DNA of 64,000 nt, from contig JADWOT020000009.1 of the NCBI GenBank assembly GCA_036345935.2, positions 3,119,381 through 3,183,380 of the forward strand, written 5' to 3'. Below are positions 49,601 through 60,611 of the stretch, one piece after another. This DNA comes from Taenia hydatigena (lineage: Eukaryota > Platyhelminthes > Cestoda > Cyclophyllidea > Taeniidae). Position 1 is the first letter of the stretch, and each line of letters opens with the position of its first letter. Below the pieces are notes generated by a model. The model worked only from the letters and a program-made list of their open reading frames with translations. It searched no databases and was not told the DNA's origin. Made by a program: the position numbers and the translations under genes.

Positions 49601-51931
49601 CCGTTGTTAGTTTCATGGCCGTCTCCTGTCTACCTGATTTTTGACATGCGGAAGGTGAAAGCAGTTGTACAAGCACAAATACAGACTTCGGTAATAAATG
49701 CGATGGAAATCGACTTACACAGCCGACAACTCACAGTACTTGGCTATTTAGAGGTCGTACAGTCAACCGCTTAGGTGGAGCTGTACGTCACTAAATGCCA
49801 TCTCCATGATATGCTTGGCATGTCTAAATATTTGGGTGATGCTCTGGTCACAACTACTTCTGAACAGATATCATTCCTCCGACAAGCAGGGGCACTAACC
49901 AAATGACTCCAAGTTTTCCTACTCCGAGTTTTCTTACCGATGATCTGTAAAAGGCCTTCAATTATATTTAATAAGTGATCAGGCATATCTTTACTACTTT
50001 GAAATCACTGTGAAGCATTACCAAGCAATTTGGATAGCACGCGCATCTATGCTGTCGCCTCTCTTATGGTGTTTAACACATGGTTAGTTTTGAAGAATTG
50101 TGGCCCAGAAGGAAATTTGTGACTGCGCCACATGTGAAAGAGATACCAACAAAAAACGCCAAATATGGAGCTCGCTTTTGCATTGAAGTAGAATCGAATC
50201 CCTCTGATGAGAAAAAGGGGCATTACGAAGCTGACTATGAAGACAGCTGATGTCACTGCGAACGCAGTATTAACCTTGTCAAAATGCATATCACAGCGTT
50301 CGTGTGCATAAAATTATGTGGCAAGCACTTCAGCGAAGAATCAGCTTTGCACGACGCCCGTGAAATTGAGGACTTTTACGCCGCGGCGGAGCTGCAAAAC
50401 TCACACAGTTTAGCATTTCACATTAGTATCATCTGCACCGTCACCACAATCAGCTAACTTATGAAGGAACTATTGACCTCAAAATTGTGCCAAGGTCACC
50501 AAGTCTGTTACGCAGATCATTGCTTTGATAGTATTATTCACATGAAAGTCGTGGTTACTCTGGGCGCACACTGCGAATGCCAACCACAAACCAAACCAAT
50601 TAACTGGGCAACTCAATCCACCAAGCGCTCTCAAATCTCGGCGAAATTGGCAATAACTGCATGTCTCTGGAGGCTCCATGTTTTGATCCAAACTTGCTGT
50701 CAAGTAAATTTAAAATGCAATTCACTACCCATTGGTAGATTGATTGGTAAAATTGACTCATGGGCTGCAATAGCACAGAATCACAGACTTCCGTCTCCAT
50801 ATTTCTGACATCGGGACGTTTTTTGGGGCCTTTTACAGTGTGTGGGAAACCCTAAATTTATAAGGAGAAAAAAATAGCCTAAGTTCATACTCTGGTGCAT
50901 CTATTTAATAAATTAAATTACTGCCACCTTCACATGGTCATTGTCATCATCGTCGCAAAGAAGCGCTATGAGAAAGCCGCGTTTTCTCCTGAGGTGCTTG
51001 TGTGTGCTTTTGTGTGGTTTTATATTCAACATGTAAGTCGAGAATTGGTAGGCATGCGACAATTTGCTAAAAACTATTAAAATGTACGATTGGTCTTTTC
51101 CAGTCTTGTAATTAGTATTGTTACAAAGGGAAGGGCTCCGTGATTCTAGGCGCAGCCATTTCCTCAGAGCTCCCCATTGTTGTCAATTTGTCTCCGAAGC
51201 GCAGACACAGAAGTCTCACTGCCTTTGCATTGTGTTGAATTTAATTCTTTTGTTATACCGCTTTATCGCATTGAGAGTTACTTAGCTGTGCGCATTGCAT
51301 TTCAGTGAGTTGCAAAAGCTGAAGTGTGCAGAGCCACCAAACCTCGCTGGAAAGCAGTTATCCGAGCTTTCAGATAAGGACCTCTGCCCAGAGGGTGAGC
51401 CGAATGTAGAGCAAGGAGGCGGAACGGGTTCTTTGGAGGCCTCGAGCAGCACCAGCGGGGATAGCAGTGGTGGGAGCGGCAGTGTTAGTAACAGTGGTGG
51501 AGCTGACCTCGAACCATCCAGTGGGCAACAAGGGAAAGGCGATCAGGAGGGAAAGAGCGTCGCTATGCGGACCGAGGTCATCATTGGGGGCACAGTGGTT
51601 GGTGTGCTCGTGGTGGCCTTCATTGTCTTCATCATTATTTATAAATGTCGACTCTACCCAAAGAATAAGAATAGAGAAGAGAGAACTAGCAGGACGCATC
51701 AAAACAAGAGATATGTGTACGTATCTCGTTACCTGCATAGCTTTTTATGTATTGTTATGTTCTTTCTAGCAAGAAAAGTTACCTCGATCTCTACAGGAAG
51801 CATGTCATAACTCTAAAACTCATTTCCTACAATGCTATAGAAACGTAATAGAAGAGTCTCCGTTGCGGCAATATGGAAACAACAGCCGAGGTAAAGAGAA
51901 CGGCAAATTCGCCGAGGGAGCTCCAGTTTAG
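46682..51931 (+). CDS. Single-pass type I membrane protein with leucine-rich repeats
   Basis: join(46682..47376, 51306..51720, 51770..51931), 423 residues with phases agreeing. Seen in order: a signal peptide (MLLLSLFVFSLIASHMGSAQ); an N-terminal cysteine pair near residues 27 and 36; a short LRR array (LKRLILRNVQ, LTDLELMGTKI, LRSLDIRKCNLLQLP); and an LRR C-terminal cap starting DNDWICDCSM, whose later cysteines are on exon 2. A Ser/Gly-rich stalk follows, then a transmembrane helix at about 322-344 (GGTVVGVLVVAFIVF), a basic stop-transfer KCRLYPKNKNR and a cytoplasmic tail of about 80 residues ending EGAPV. The 3.9 kb intron splits the cap; the second intron is 49 bases. An alternative donor at 51714 removes two residues. 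LRR ectodomain proteins usually act in adhesion or receptor recognition; the ligand is unknown. Confidence 0.82.
47377..51305 (+). other. Large intron of the LRR membrane-protein gene
   Basis: A 3,929-base intron, gtgagt donor to atttcag acceptor. It contains a GTAA tetranucleotide array (47536-47565). No nested gene is supported. Confidence 0.8.
47536..47565. repeat. (GTAA)n tetranucleotide microsatellite
   Basis: About seven tandem GTAA units, each resembling the core of a splice donor (GTAAGT), inside an intron of the LRR gene and about 160 bases after the true donor. Confidence 0.95.
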
Positions 51932-52332
51932 TCTTGATAGTTAAATCGCTACCGCGACAATTTAATGGTGCTAAACAATCCAACACCCCCGTCCACAAAA
52001 GGCAAACCCAACAGCTCGACACCCCACTTTCTTGGACCCTAGATCTACGGCATCTTTTGTACAGATTACTTGATGCTACCCAACCTACTCGGTTGATTGC
52101 AGATTTTACTGTGCGTCCCTGTGTGCTCGTTTTCCCACTACTTGTATCTATTACCTAATCAACTTGAAGTCCGGACATACACACATGCATACGTCTCAAG
52201 CACCATCAACCAGTCCGTTAAAACCTTTCATTTCTTGTGTTTTCTCATCCTTCTTCTTCCTCTCGCCTTCATTCCACACTTCAACTCTCTCTTCACCGCT
52301 AATCGTTCTGTCGATTGTCATCCTGTTCGTCG

Positions 52333-52358
52333 CCATCGCCACCGCCACCGCCACCGCC
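52333..52358. repeat. (CCACCG)n hexanucleotide run in a probable 3' UTR
   Basis: Four or so tandem six-base units. In one frame they read polyproline followed by EEETVEEVS and a stop, but no acceptor was found to join that to the LRR gene. Confidence 0.75.
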
Positions 52359-52411
52359 AGAGGAGGAGACTGTTGAAGAGGTCAGCTGAAGCGCATAGAG
52401 GAGGCAGAATC

Positions 52412-52417
52412 AATAAA
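52412..52417 (+). terminator. Poly(A) signal AATAAA, probable end of the LRR gene
   Basis: Canonical hexamer about 480 bases downstream of the LRR-protein stop at 51931. Confidence 0.5.
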
Positions 52418-55400
52418 GAATTGAATTTTTGATTTGAAATTTTAAAGCGCGTTTCGTTTTCTTTGCGTCGGTGGGGAAGTAGTGAATTGGTTTATCGAAA
52501 AATTGCTGTGGCGGGAGTTGTGGAGGTGAAGTAATTACAGTAAGGAAGAGTGGAGCTTTCGGAGATCGACGCTCCTCTGGTAAGATTTTGCTCAAAGCCT
52601 CTCAAATATGAGCACATGACCTACCAGGTCTAGTAGACCACCTGTGTCTCTCCAAAATCTACAGTCTATTCTGGTTTTGTTAGGCATACGGAGGCATGCA
52701 TCAGGGTCCGTTGTACACGCTACGAGTGGCTCATAATGACCATATTGAAAACAACCAAAATAGTTAATGCTAATAGGGACCTTTCGAGGCTTGCTATTAC
52801 GATTCTGGAACCTCCAACTCAAGAAATACGCCTTTTGATTGCTTTCATGGGACGGGAGCGGGTATTGGTTACCGTACTCTTATGCCATTATTATTCCCAT
52901 GTCAATTAAAATAAGTCTTTTTTTACAAAGGCATGAAATATATATGTACCCATCAAATCACCTTCTATGGCAGTGCTAAACACTATCGGTATCAGGGTCT
53001 CAAGGGAAAATTGACCACCTCGGTCACCTGGTTGCCGTCCTGTTTCAACCAAACTCGGATTGATTTTAACCATTTCAACTGCTGTTGTTGTTTTATTTTA
53101 AACCTGTCTGTTTGCAATCCACCTCGGTGTAAATGGTTATTGCAAACACATATCACGCAATGGGAAAAATTGTTTAACCTCTTGAACTTTAACCACTTAA
53201 CAAGTTGGAGTTATGCGAATCAAAACCGCTTCGCCTTGAGACCCCTTTGAAGGCGAAAAAAGTCAAAGTACTTTGGCAGAAATGCATAATCGAAGTACAG
53301 AAGGCGAGGTGGGTCACTAGCATGGTCTGGAGGCCAAGCCGCCCGGCATAGTAGAATGGAGGAACTATAGGTGTCCCGTGAGTTAAACAGATAACTAAAG
53401 TAATGCAGGCCAGACTTCATTATTTCTTAGAATCGTCAAAAAGTGGGGTATTAGACCACTGAGTGAGCCAAACGAAGACAACATCACTCTCCTTTCCTTT
53501 AAGAGTTGTCCCCCTATTCAGCATTAGGATCACATGACCTTACTTCAAACTGCATGGGAGACATGGGTAATTAGGCAACTTAAAAAAGTCCCCTGCCGGT
53601 ACACGGTACTAACCATGTACGATGTACGATCTCTATTTTTTCATTAAATGATTAATTATGGGTGTTTTTGGTGTCTCCTTAGAAGCTGAAATTTGGCCGA
53701 GTCGCCGGTGTGGCTCCACGGGATTCGATGTCAAAGCCGCAAATAGGAGAGATGAGTGCGCATGAGAAGCTGAAATTACATGCATATTTTCTATCTGCAC
53801 TGGGAGATTTCGACATTGCGACCTAGCACCTTAAATTTCAAGTTGAAAATGATATTTGCTGTTCACTTATGGCAACTCAGTTTACCTGTCTAACAGCGGA
53901 GGGATCACTTCATCAACTTACACTAGGGTATTGAAATGGCCTAAAATGGAATAAAGTCCAACTGTAATTCTAAGTGGCGTCAGATAATCCCCTGTTTCCT
54001 AAATGTTTGTGTAACGCTTTAAGTGTTTGTTTAACTCGATTTGGTAGCAGGCCACCAAAAGGCTCCACCAATGCACCTCCGCCGGAGAGCTTGGCATGCG
54101 GACAATACCAGAGAGCCCCAACCCCTTATCTGCGTAGACAATGCATATTCCATCCGAGTATTGCGACTTCTCTCGCCTTTGAGGAAGTCTAGAGGTGCTA
54201 TGATTTAAATTCTTCTTTAATATTAAATATCCAGCGTTAGTCTAATAATTCTTTCCATTTTGGAGCATGTAGACTCTCAAAAGTATGAAGTTTTAGGTTC
54301 AAAAAATCATTTATTTCCTCATGCTGTTGTTGCAATTCAACTAACATTCAAAATTACAACCGGCTAATTAAAACGAGACCCAAAGGCTTGCCCATTATTT
54401 AAACTTTCTGTTTGCATTTCTGAATAAAGCAGCTTTGCTGAAAATATTTCCGAATTAAATGACGCTCTGTGAAATCTGTAAAGTGTTTGGTGGGGCTCAT
54501 CAAGGCCGGATGCCTTGAACCCATGCTAGTACAAGAAAGCCCTTAAAACACTTGATGAACACAGTTTTAATATTCTCATACTTAATATAAACGTCTCGAT
54601 AAACATTGTCTATGATATTTATTTCCGTTAAATTTTCGGTACGATTTTCAGCTGTCTTGTGAGAGGTTGCGTTAGGTTTGGCAGTATTCTGCCTCTCGTG
54701 TCATGAGGCTTTGCAATTCGGCATTCCAAGTCTGCAACTCGGGACTGGTAGCTATTGCTAGCATCACAATGGCTATGCTAAAGAAGCACATTCGGCTGTC
54801 TTGAGAAGCCCCTATTCTCAACGCCTTGGTCAGTGACATACTCAAAGGCAAGTGGCACAAACCTTGACCGTGAATTTTTCGCCCACATAATGTTTGTAAT
54901 TTTGTTCGTCAGCACAAAAAACTGCAAACCAGAACATGTGTAACTTCCTTGCCTTTCTCCGTCCCCCTCTCTCTCTCCCCCTCTCTCTCGCGCCTGATCT
55001 GTAAAGTCTCAAAAACCTGCGCAATTTTTTGCCACCACCACCATCAACGCTGGTGCATTTTGTACCAACCCGTTTACTGACCTCATCTCGGCAACATTTT
55101 GGTGGACTTGGAAGTTGTGACTGCGTAAGGCTGATCACGTCACGGATTCTTGTGTTCGTGCCAAAAGATCTCTCGCCCTTTTCGTTAGCATACGAGTTTG
55201 ACTTTGCAAATCAAGTTTGCGCAGCATTTTCTGATTAATTGGAGTAGAGTCTTGGTGGATGGATTTTAACCTAACCAGGTTTTAGTTTGCTCTCGTCTAT
55301 AAAACTAATTACTAAGTTATTCACTTCTCTGTAACAACTTCCCTTGGTAGCTAAAGTCCACTGATAGGATTTATTACTGTGCCTTAATAATTGGCACGTC

Positions 55401-57130
55401 CACCACCTGTTGTCACCCGTACGTGACATGCAAGTTTTATTGCTCATGTTCGGAGTGACAAACATGCAAAAATGCGTTAATTATCAGATCGATCGAGGTT
55501 AATTGATCTGACGGAAAATGCACTTCTTTAGTTTTCAAGGAGCAGTTGATTCCGCCCAAAGAAGAACTGCAGTTGACACCTAATTTGAACAATATGGAAC
55601 ACATCGGAAGTGACGCAAGAAGACCCAAATACATCCGTTGAGTCAGGGATAACTCTGACACTAAAAGACTCTACACTGATGCAATTAGGAGTGGTCAACA
55701 GGGCAGTCCTTACAATATATTAAACACCACCGGCTGTTATTTGAGACCAAAATTGGAGCATCTAGGGTTCTTAATGCATAACTACGCCTAGCACTGCAAG
55801 CCCCGGGTCCAAGTTCCAACCCGAGCGGGTGTAATCTAGGTCGGAAGTGAACGCCAAAAACGCAACTCAATCCGGATACCGACCAGTGAGCGAGGGAACA
55901 CACACATACACCCACAAAAGTACAAAGTTGAAAGGAATGCGATCAAGTTTAACATTGTAGTCATGCAAGGAAATTTCCACACGAGAAAGTTTTACCAAGG
56001 CAGAACAACTTATTCTAAGGTACTCATGAACACGCTCCGAGTTATTTGAAAGTACTCTAGAGTACTTTGATGCCAAATACATGCTGAGGACGTTTAAGTC
56101 GTCGGGACCTTCAATTGCACACCTACAATGACCGACATTACAATTGCGATTCTAATTTCTTTGTACGTGCTGTTGTCACTCGTAATGGACGGCGCATATT
56201 TCGCAAGTCGATCCGAACACCGCATAACTGAGCTCGGCAATGTACTATGGACGAACTGAGCACCTTGTAAACGAAGATGCCTAAACACCTGAACAGCCGT
56301 CGACATAGAAGGTAGACACGTACGCTGACGGGATGCTAAACCAAGGCACAGTATTTGATTTGTGCAGTCTTTTTGACGACTCATTTCACATTTTGACGTG
56401 CTGCAACCTCCAAACGGCAAAAAACACAAACGTTTCAAATCAAAGCTAACTCCCGGGATTCTTTCACTTCAAATTTAAAGGGAGCGGAAATCGCGACAAG
56501 TAACCAAAATGGCAGCCTCGATTACAGATTAAAATCTTGTGCACCAGCTTCGAAGATTTGGTTTGATACAAATAACCACCACTTCACGAATGTCCAGTCC
56601 CAGGTTCGTGACACATCTAACACACATGGATTATCGAAAAGGGGACCATTAGCTATAAAGTTCTCCCTCAATTCCCCATAAATAACCCGTCGTTCGCTTT
56701 GTCCCAAGTGAACACAGTCAAATGAATCATATTTATTGAGAAATCAAGCTTAAGCACAACCTTTGCCAATTTCAACTAGCCAAATGGGAGGTAGAACAGA
56801 GAGACTAGACAGAAATATGTACAATTGGCACTAATGATGAGCAAGAGTTGAGAGGAATGCTGTGTGAAGGCGATTAACTTCAGAAAGACGAGGGGTCTTG
56901 TGATATGGGAGAGGAAAGGGAAGAAGTGAAGGGTCGGTATCATCGGTTGTCGTTCAGTTTGGTTAAAAGATCATTCAACTAAAAGGGACAAATCGGAACG
57001 TGTAAACGATGCAACAAAGCACACAGGACTTTTGGTATCCACTGGGTAGTTTTAAAGTGACCTGTTTAAACACAATCTGGTGATTGAAGTACGCTGCCAT
57101 AGTGCAAAAAAAACATTGATAACGGCATAC
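52418..57130. other. Gene-poor stretch; convergent gene ends
   Basis: No supported gene. The LRR gene ends on the left reading right, and the golgin exon on the right reads left, so this is a convergent interval. The last exon of the golgin gene (a few residues plus 3' UTR) should be here but was not found. A CT-rich tract lies at about 54955-54991. Confidence 0.5.
54955..54991. repeat. CT-rich simple repeat
   Basis: An interrupted (CT)n/CCCC tract. No gene context. Confidence 0.8.
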
Positions 57131-57409
57131 CTGAGTCTGATAAGCCTCCTTGGCTTCACGAAGATCCATACGGAGCTCCTCGTTCTCCTCCAATTTCCGA
57201 CCATAGAGTTGGAGAAGGACCTCATAACGCTGCGAGAGACTGACCTCGTCCCCTTCGCTAGCCGACAAAAGGTGGTCTGGAGGTTTGCATTGATCCGTTC
57301 TGGCAGTCTGCTCAGAGAGTGCTGAAAGGAGGTGTTCGTGCGTCTCATTGAGACGTGCCACTTCACGTCGTAACTGACCAACTTCGCCCTCACGTTGCCG
57401 CAGAAGACT
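57131..57409 (-). CDS. TMF1: TMF1-type golgin, C-terminal coiled-coil exon (partial)
   Basis: A 93-codon exon with a strong pyrimidine-tract acceptor (ctgttacag) at its 5' end and a CAG/gtatgc donor at its 3' end, both phase 0. The sequence starts SLLRQREGEVGQLRREVARL and ends RYEVLLQLYGRKLEENEEL followed by RMDLREAKEAYQTQ. That is the conserved terminal coiled coil of TATA-element modulatory factor, a Golgi coiled-coil protein that binds Rab6 through this end and tethers vesicles. The middle part (DQCKPPDHLLSASEGD) is loosely conserved. Homologues end within about ten residues of this point, so one short exon is missing downstream. The long upstream part of TMF (about 900 residues in animals) is not seen nearby. 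Confidence 0.7.
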
Positions 57410-59793
57410 CTGTAACAGCGAGGAGAGATACCAAGAAGTGATGATATTATAAGGACGTTGGGACATTTTGGAAGACGTAGCTAGTCCGTGGGTGTAAGGC
57501 TGTCGGGTCATGAAGAAAAAGGCGGCAATCGATAAAGCAAAATTGATCACTACGTGCCATCCAGGTTTCGATTATGGTAGTCTTGGGTTCATAAGATGTG
57601 ACCTGTTGATAGACATTGGAATCTCGGAATTGATTTTTCCTAAATTTCACCAGACTCAACAGGAGCGATACGGTTAATCTATGCATCACTGAAGGAATGG
57701 ATTAAAGGATCCTAACTCACTGGAAGAATTTACTTCGCCTAGCGGCCCATGTAAGGTTATAACAGGACGCTGCGAACGGATTGACGCCTTGACTCTGGTG
57801 GCACCGCCCAAATTTCCGGTTTCGAACCCTTCTGTAGCATTATGATACAATCACTCTCTATGCAAATCAGCTCGGAGTAACTCGGACACCGGGAAAAATC
57901 ATTTTGATGACTACGGTTAGGATTCGGCACCGTCATAACAGAGAACTAGAGACTAGAGATATGCTCCATCACTCATTAGAAAGGAAGTCATTTGTATGTA
58001 ATCATAGAAAGTACAACATCTGGGAAGCGTTAAAGATGATCCATTCAATGACTCCAACCAAACAGTTCACAGCGCCAGCCTCCTACATTCCATCAGATTG
58101 CTTTGGCCCTACTTGTATATTTCGATTAATGATTGGTGTGATAGAAACGAAGGATCCTACTAGCTGCTAACTTGACGAGCTTCGATTAACAGAGCCGGTA
58201 GTCAGAGAACCTCAACGGAGCCCATGAGACACTCCTCTGCTGTTGTGAGGGAAAATCAGTTAAATGAAATTACAGGAACCTCTTTTGGAAGGCCAAAAGC
58301 ATTAGGTCCTCGAAATATTCTGTCCGGCTTAAAATGCATTAAAGATGTTGGGAAAAAATAGGAGAAATTCAGGATGTATTTCAGTCGAAACGTTTACAAA
58401 CAATCGCACTTAATGTGGATTAAATTGGACGCAGAAAACACGCACAGCAACCGTGTTAAATAAAAAGCAACTCAAATAATTACGATTACTGTTTTGACAA
58501 TACCCTTAACCATGCTCTGGTCCTAATTCGTATCTTCACAGAGGCAGTTCTTGAGTGGTGCAAAAGTTGATGAGGTGCTTAGACATTTCACTGAAAACAG
58601 GTCTCTGGGAAAAGTTAAGCAACTATTCAAATAATTGGAGTGTTAAGAACCAGTAAAGTGTTGCAGTTGGAGAAGGCGAAGCAAACGAAATCATGACGAA
58701 GTTTCTGAGATCTCGCAGTCATTCCGGATTAAGCAACGTGACTATGCATCATCCTCCTTAAAAATGGACCATTTGACTCGTAACAAAGCAAAGTATAAGT
58801 GAATGAGCATACACAACTACACACAAACTGGGATTCAAGTAGTTGATGCTTAAAGCCGCGTTAAATGGATCTACAAATTCATTTTTCCATCAGCAAGACG
58901 GGAATTTGTTTGGTCTCTGAGATAACAAAAAAAACGTCGACAGAAACAAGTTGACGTTAATTACGTTTCAGGAAGTACTAGTGTGAAAAGTAACACCGAT
59001 GCCGCTAACTTCTGCCAAGTCTAAAAACAACACTTTGCTAAGCACAATTAAAGCCCAGTACAAGAAAATGTAAAGCCATTAAACAGAGCAGTATTTTTGT
59101 ACAATATGCAAGCCATTTTAAACGTTACTGGATGTTGTGATTGACCAAGGGAGGCAAGTAGGAAGAGACGAGAGCTGCAACCTCAGCAGATATTCATCAC
59201 TGGCAAAAGAACGGGGCAGGAATTTGTACTAACGAAGAAGTTGAGAGCATTGCAACTTCCATATCTGATGGAGGCATGAACTTCCAGCGTAAAATTCACT
59301 CCCTTTTCAACAAAGTGGTCCGCTAAGAATAGGGCAATAGTAGCCCTGTGAAAAAGAGGAATGCCGATTTCCAAAACGACATTCTCGTGATCTGCACATG
59401 AGTGAAATTATGCTCTACAATATGTAGACCCCTCAATTTCCCACACAAAAAGCGTGCGCATGTGAAAGTGCGTGCGATGGTCATTCGCACATTCGTAAAT
59501 AATGCCATCACTGCTCTTGGCTTCGCCAAATTGGCAGTTTAAACGCGACCTCAGTGCTTATCCAAGCCGTCCTGTTGTGTTCTCAAAAAGACAAATTCTA
59601 AGAGTTGCTGGCGATTGACGAACCACCGTGGAACTAGTATGCACTCATACATGATACAAGTAATATTTCTAGACGAAAGTCGAGTTGAAAATACCTGCAA
59701 TGGGCGCTAAATGTAAGTTTCCTGTATTTACATAAATGTACTAGGAAGTGTCATTTATCCCAATTTTTTGAAAGTTTGTTTGTGATTCGCCGT
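57410..59793 (-). other. Stretch between the TMF-type exon and the auxilin-like exons
   Basis: No exon could be placed. A minus-strand segment at about 57715-57823 is flanked by a possible acceptor (gctacag) and a gtgagt donor, and its open frame begins GFETGNLGG. Its donor phase does not fit the next exon, so it is not called. Confidence 0.45.
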
Positions 59794-60611
59794 TTAATTG
59801 TGAGGAATGTGCATTTTCTCCTTTGAGGTTGAGGTTGAAAATAGAGGGGAATGAGCAGATGAGGAATCTAATTTTCCAAAGTAGGTGGTGATAAGTAGGC
59901 AAAAGATATTCGCCACAGAGCACGAGAAGAATGGAGGTTCATGAGGTGATGCATGACATCCCACAAAATCAAACAATCGGGCATCTACAATTACGATGCA
60001 GTCACCGGGTAGTAGTACGCCGTCGAAATGCAGGTTGCTACTTGCCGTTTGTTCGAAGAAGTGGATATTCACAAGGGATCCGCGTAAAGGGCCACGATCG
60101 GCGCTCATGAACACGGGAAAAAAAGACAGCAAATTCAACCTTAAATAATGATCAAGGCCTGCGATCATCGCTAGGTGTTTCAGAGAAGGTTCTGTACACT
60201 TCAGCATGTTCCCACACCAGCTGTGGTGCAGAGCGTTGTGTACGAGAAGAGACTGACAGACGAGGACTGAGATCCTGACGGAAAAGAAAACACCTTGCCT
60301 TACAAGTTACTTGGTTGTGTTTATTACTGCTATTGTTACACCACAAAGCAAAACCCGTTCGACCCATCTTTTAATGCTACTGAGCTTGAAGACAATGCAC
60401 AAAATTGCAATGGACGTGGCAAAAAAACTAAACATTTATAAACATAAAAGAGAATGCTAGGATAATTCACCCACACTTACACCAGAGCTGCTTTCAGATC
60501 CATACACATTATAACATCGTTAGGGAGCATATGAGCATGAGTCAGCGAATCCATGAACAGTTTACGCCTAGGCTCCATTTTAGTGCTGTGTTTACCTAAG
60601 AATACGTAGAC
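59794..60611 (-). CDS. Auxilin/GAK-like PTEN-type phosphatase and C2 region (5' partial, ends in a stop)
   Basis: complement(join(59794..60274, 60481..60611)), 203 residues. The first exon follows a T-rich acceptor (tttttccgtag) and ends GT/gtaagt; the second begins after cttttccgtcag, and the phases match (GT then G, valine). The order of elements matches the PTEN-like domain of auxilin (DNAJC6) and cyclin-G-associated kinase. RRKLFMDSLTHAHMLPNDVI aligns with the helix before the active loop, and CMDLKAALV with the CxDGRAAS loop. EPSLKHLAMIAGL corresponds to PSHRRYxxYM, and RLNLLSFFPVF plus LLPGDCIVIVDARLFDF correspond to the C2 strands. The family drives clathrin uncoating through a C-terminal J domain, which is absent: no GT exists in the last 120 bases before the stop, so this is the terminal exon. 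Similarity is distant, and the catalytic loop is not intact. Confidence 0.5.

Noticed and set aside
52097..52432. Frames over the CCACCG run, including one ending EEETVEEVS
   Set aside because: No splice acceptor that would join it to the LRR gene; that gene already has a good terminal exon with a stop at 51931.
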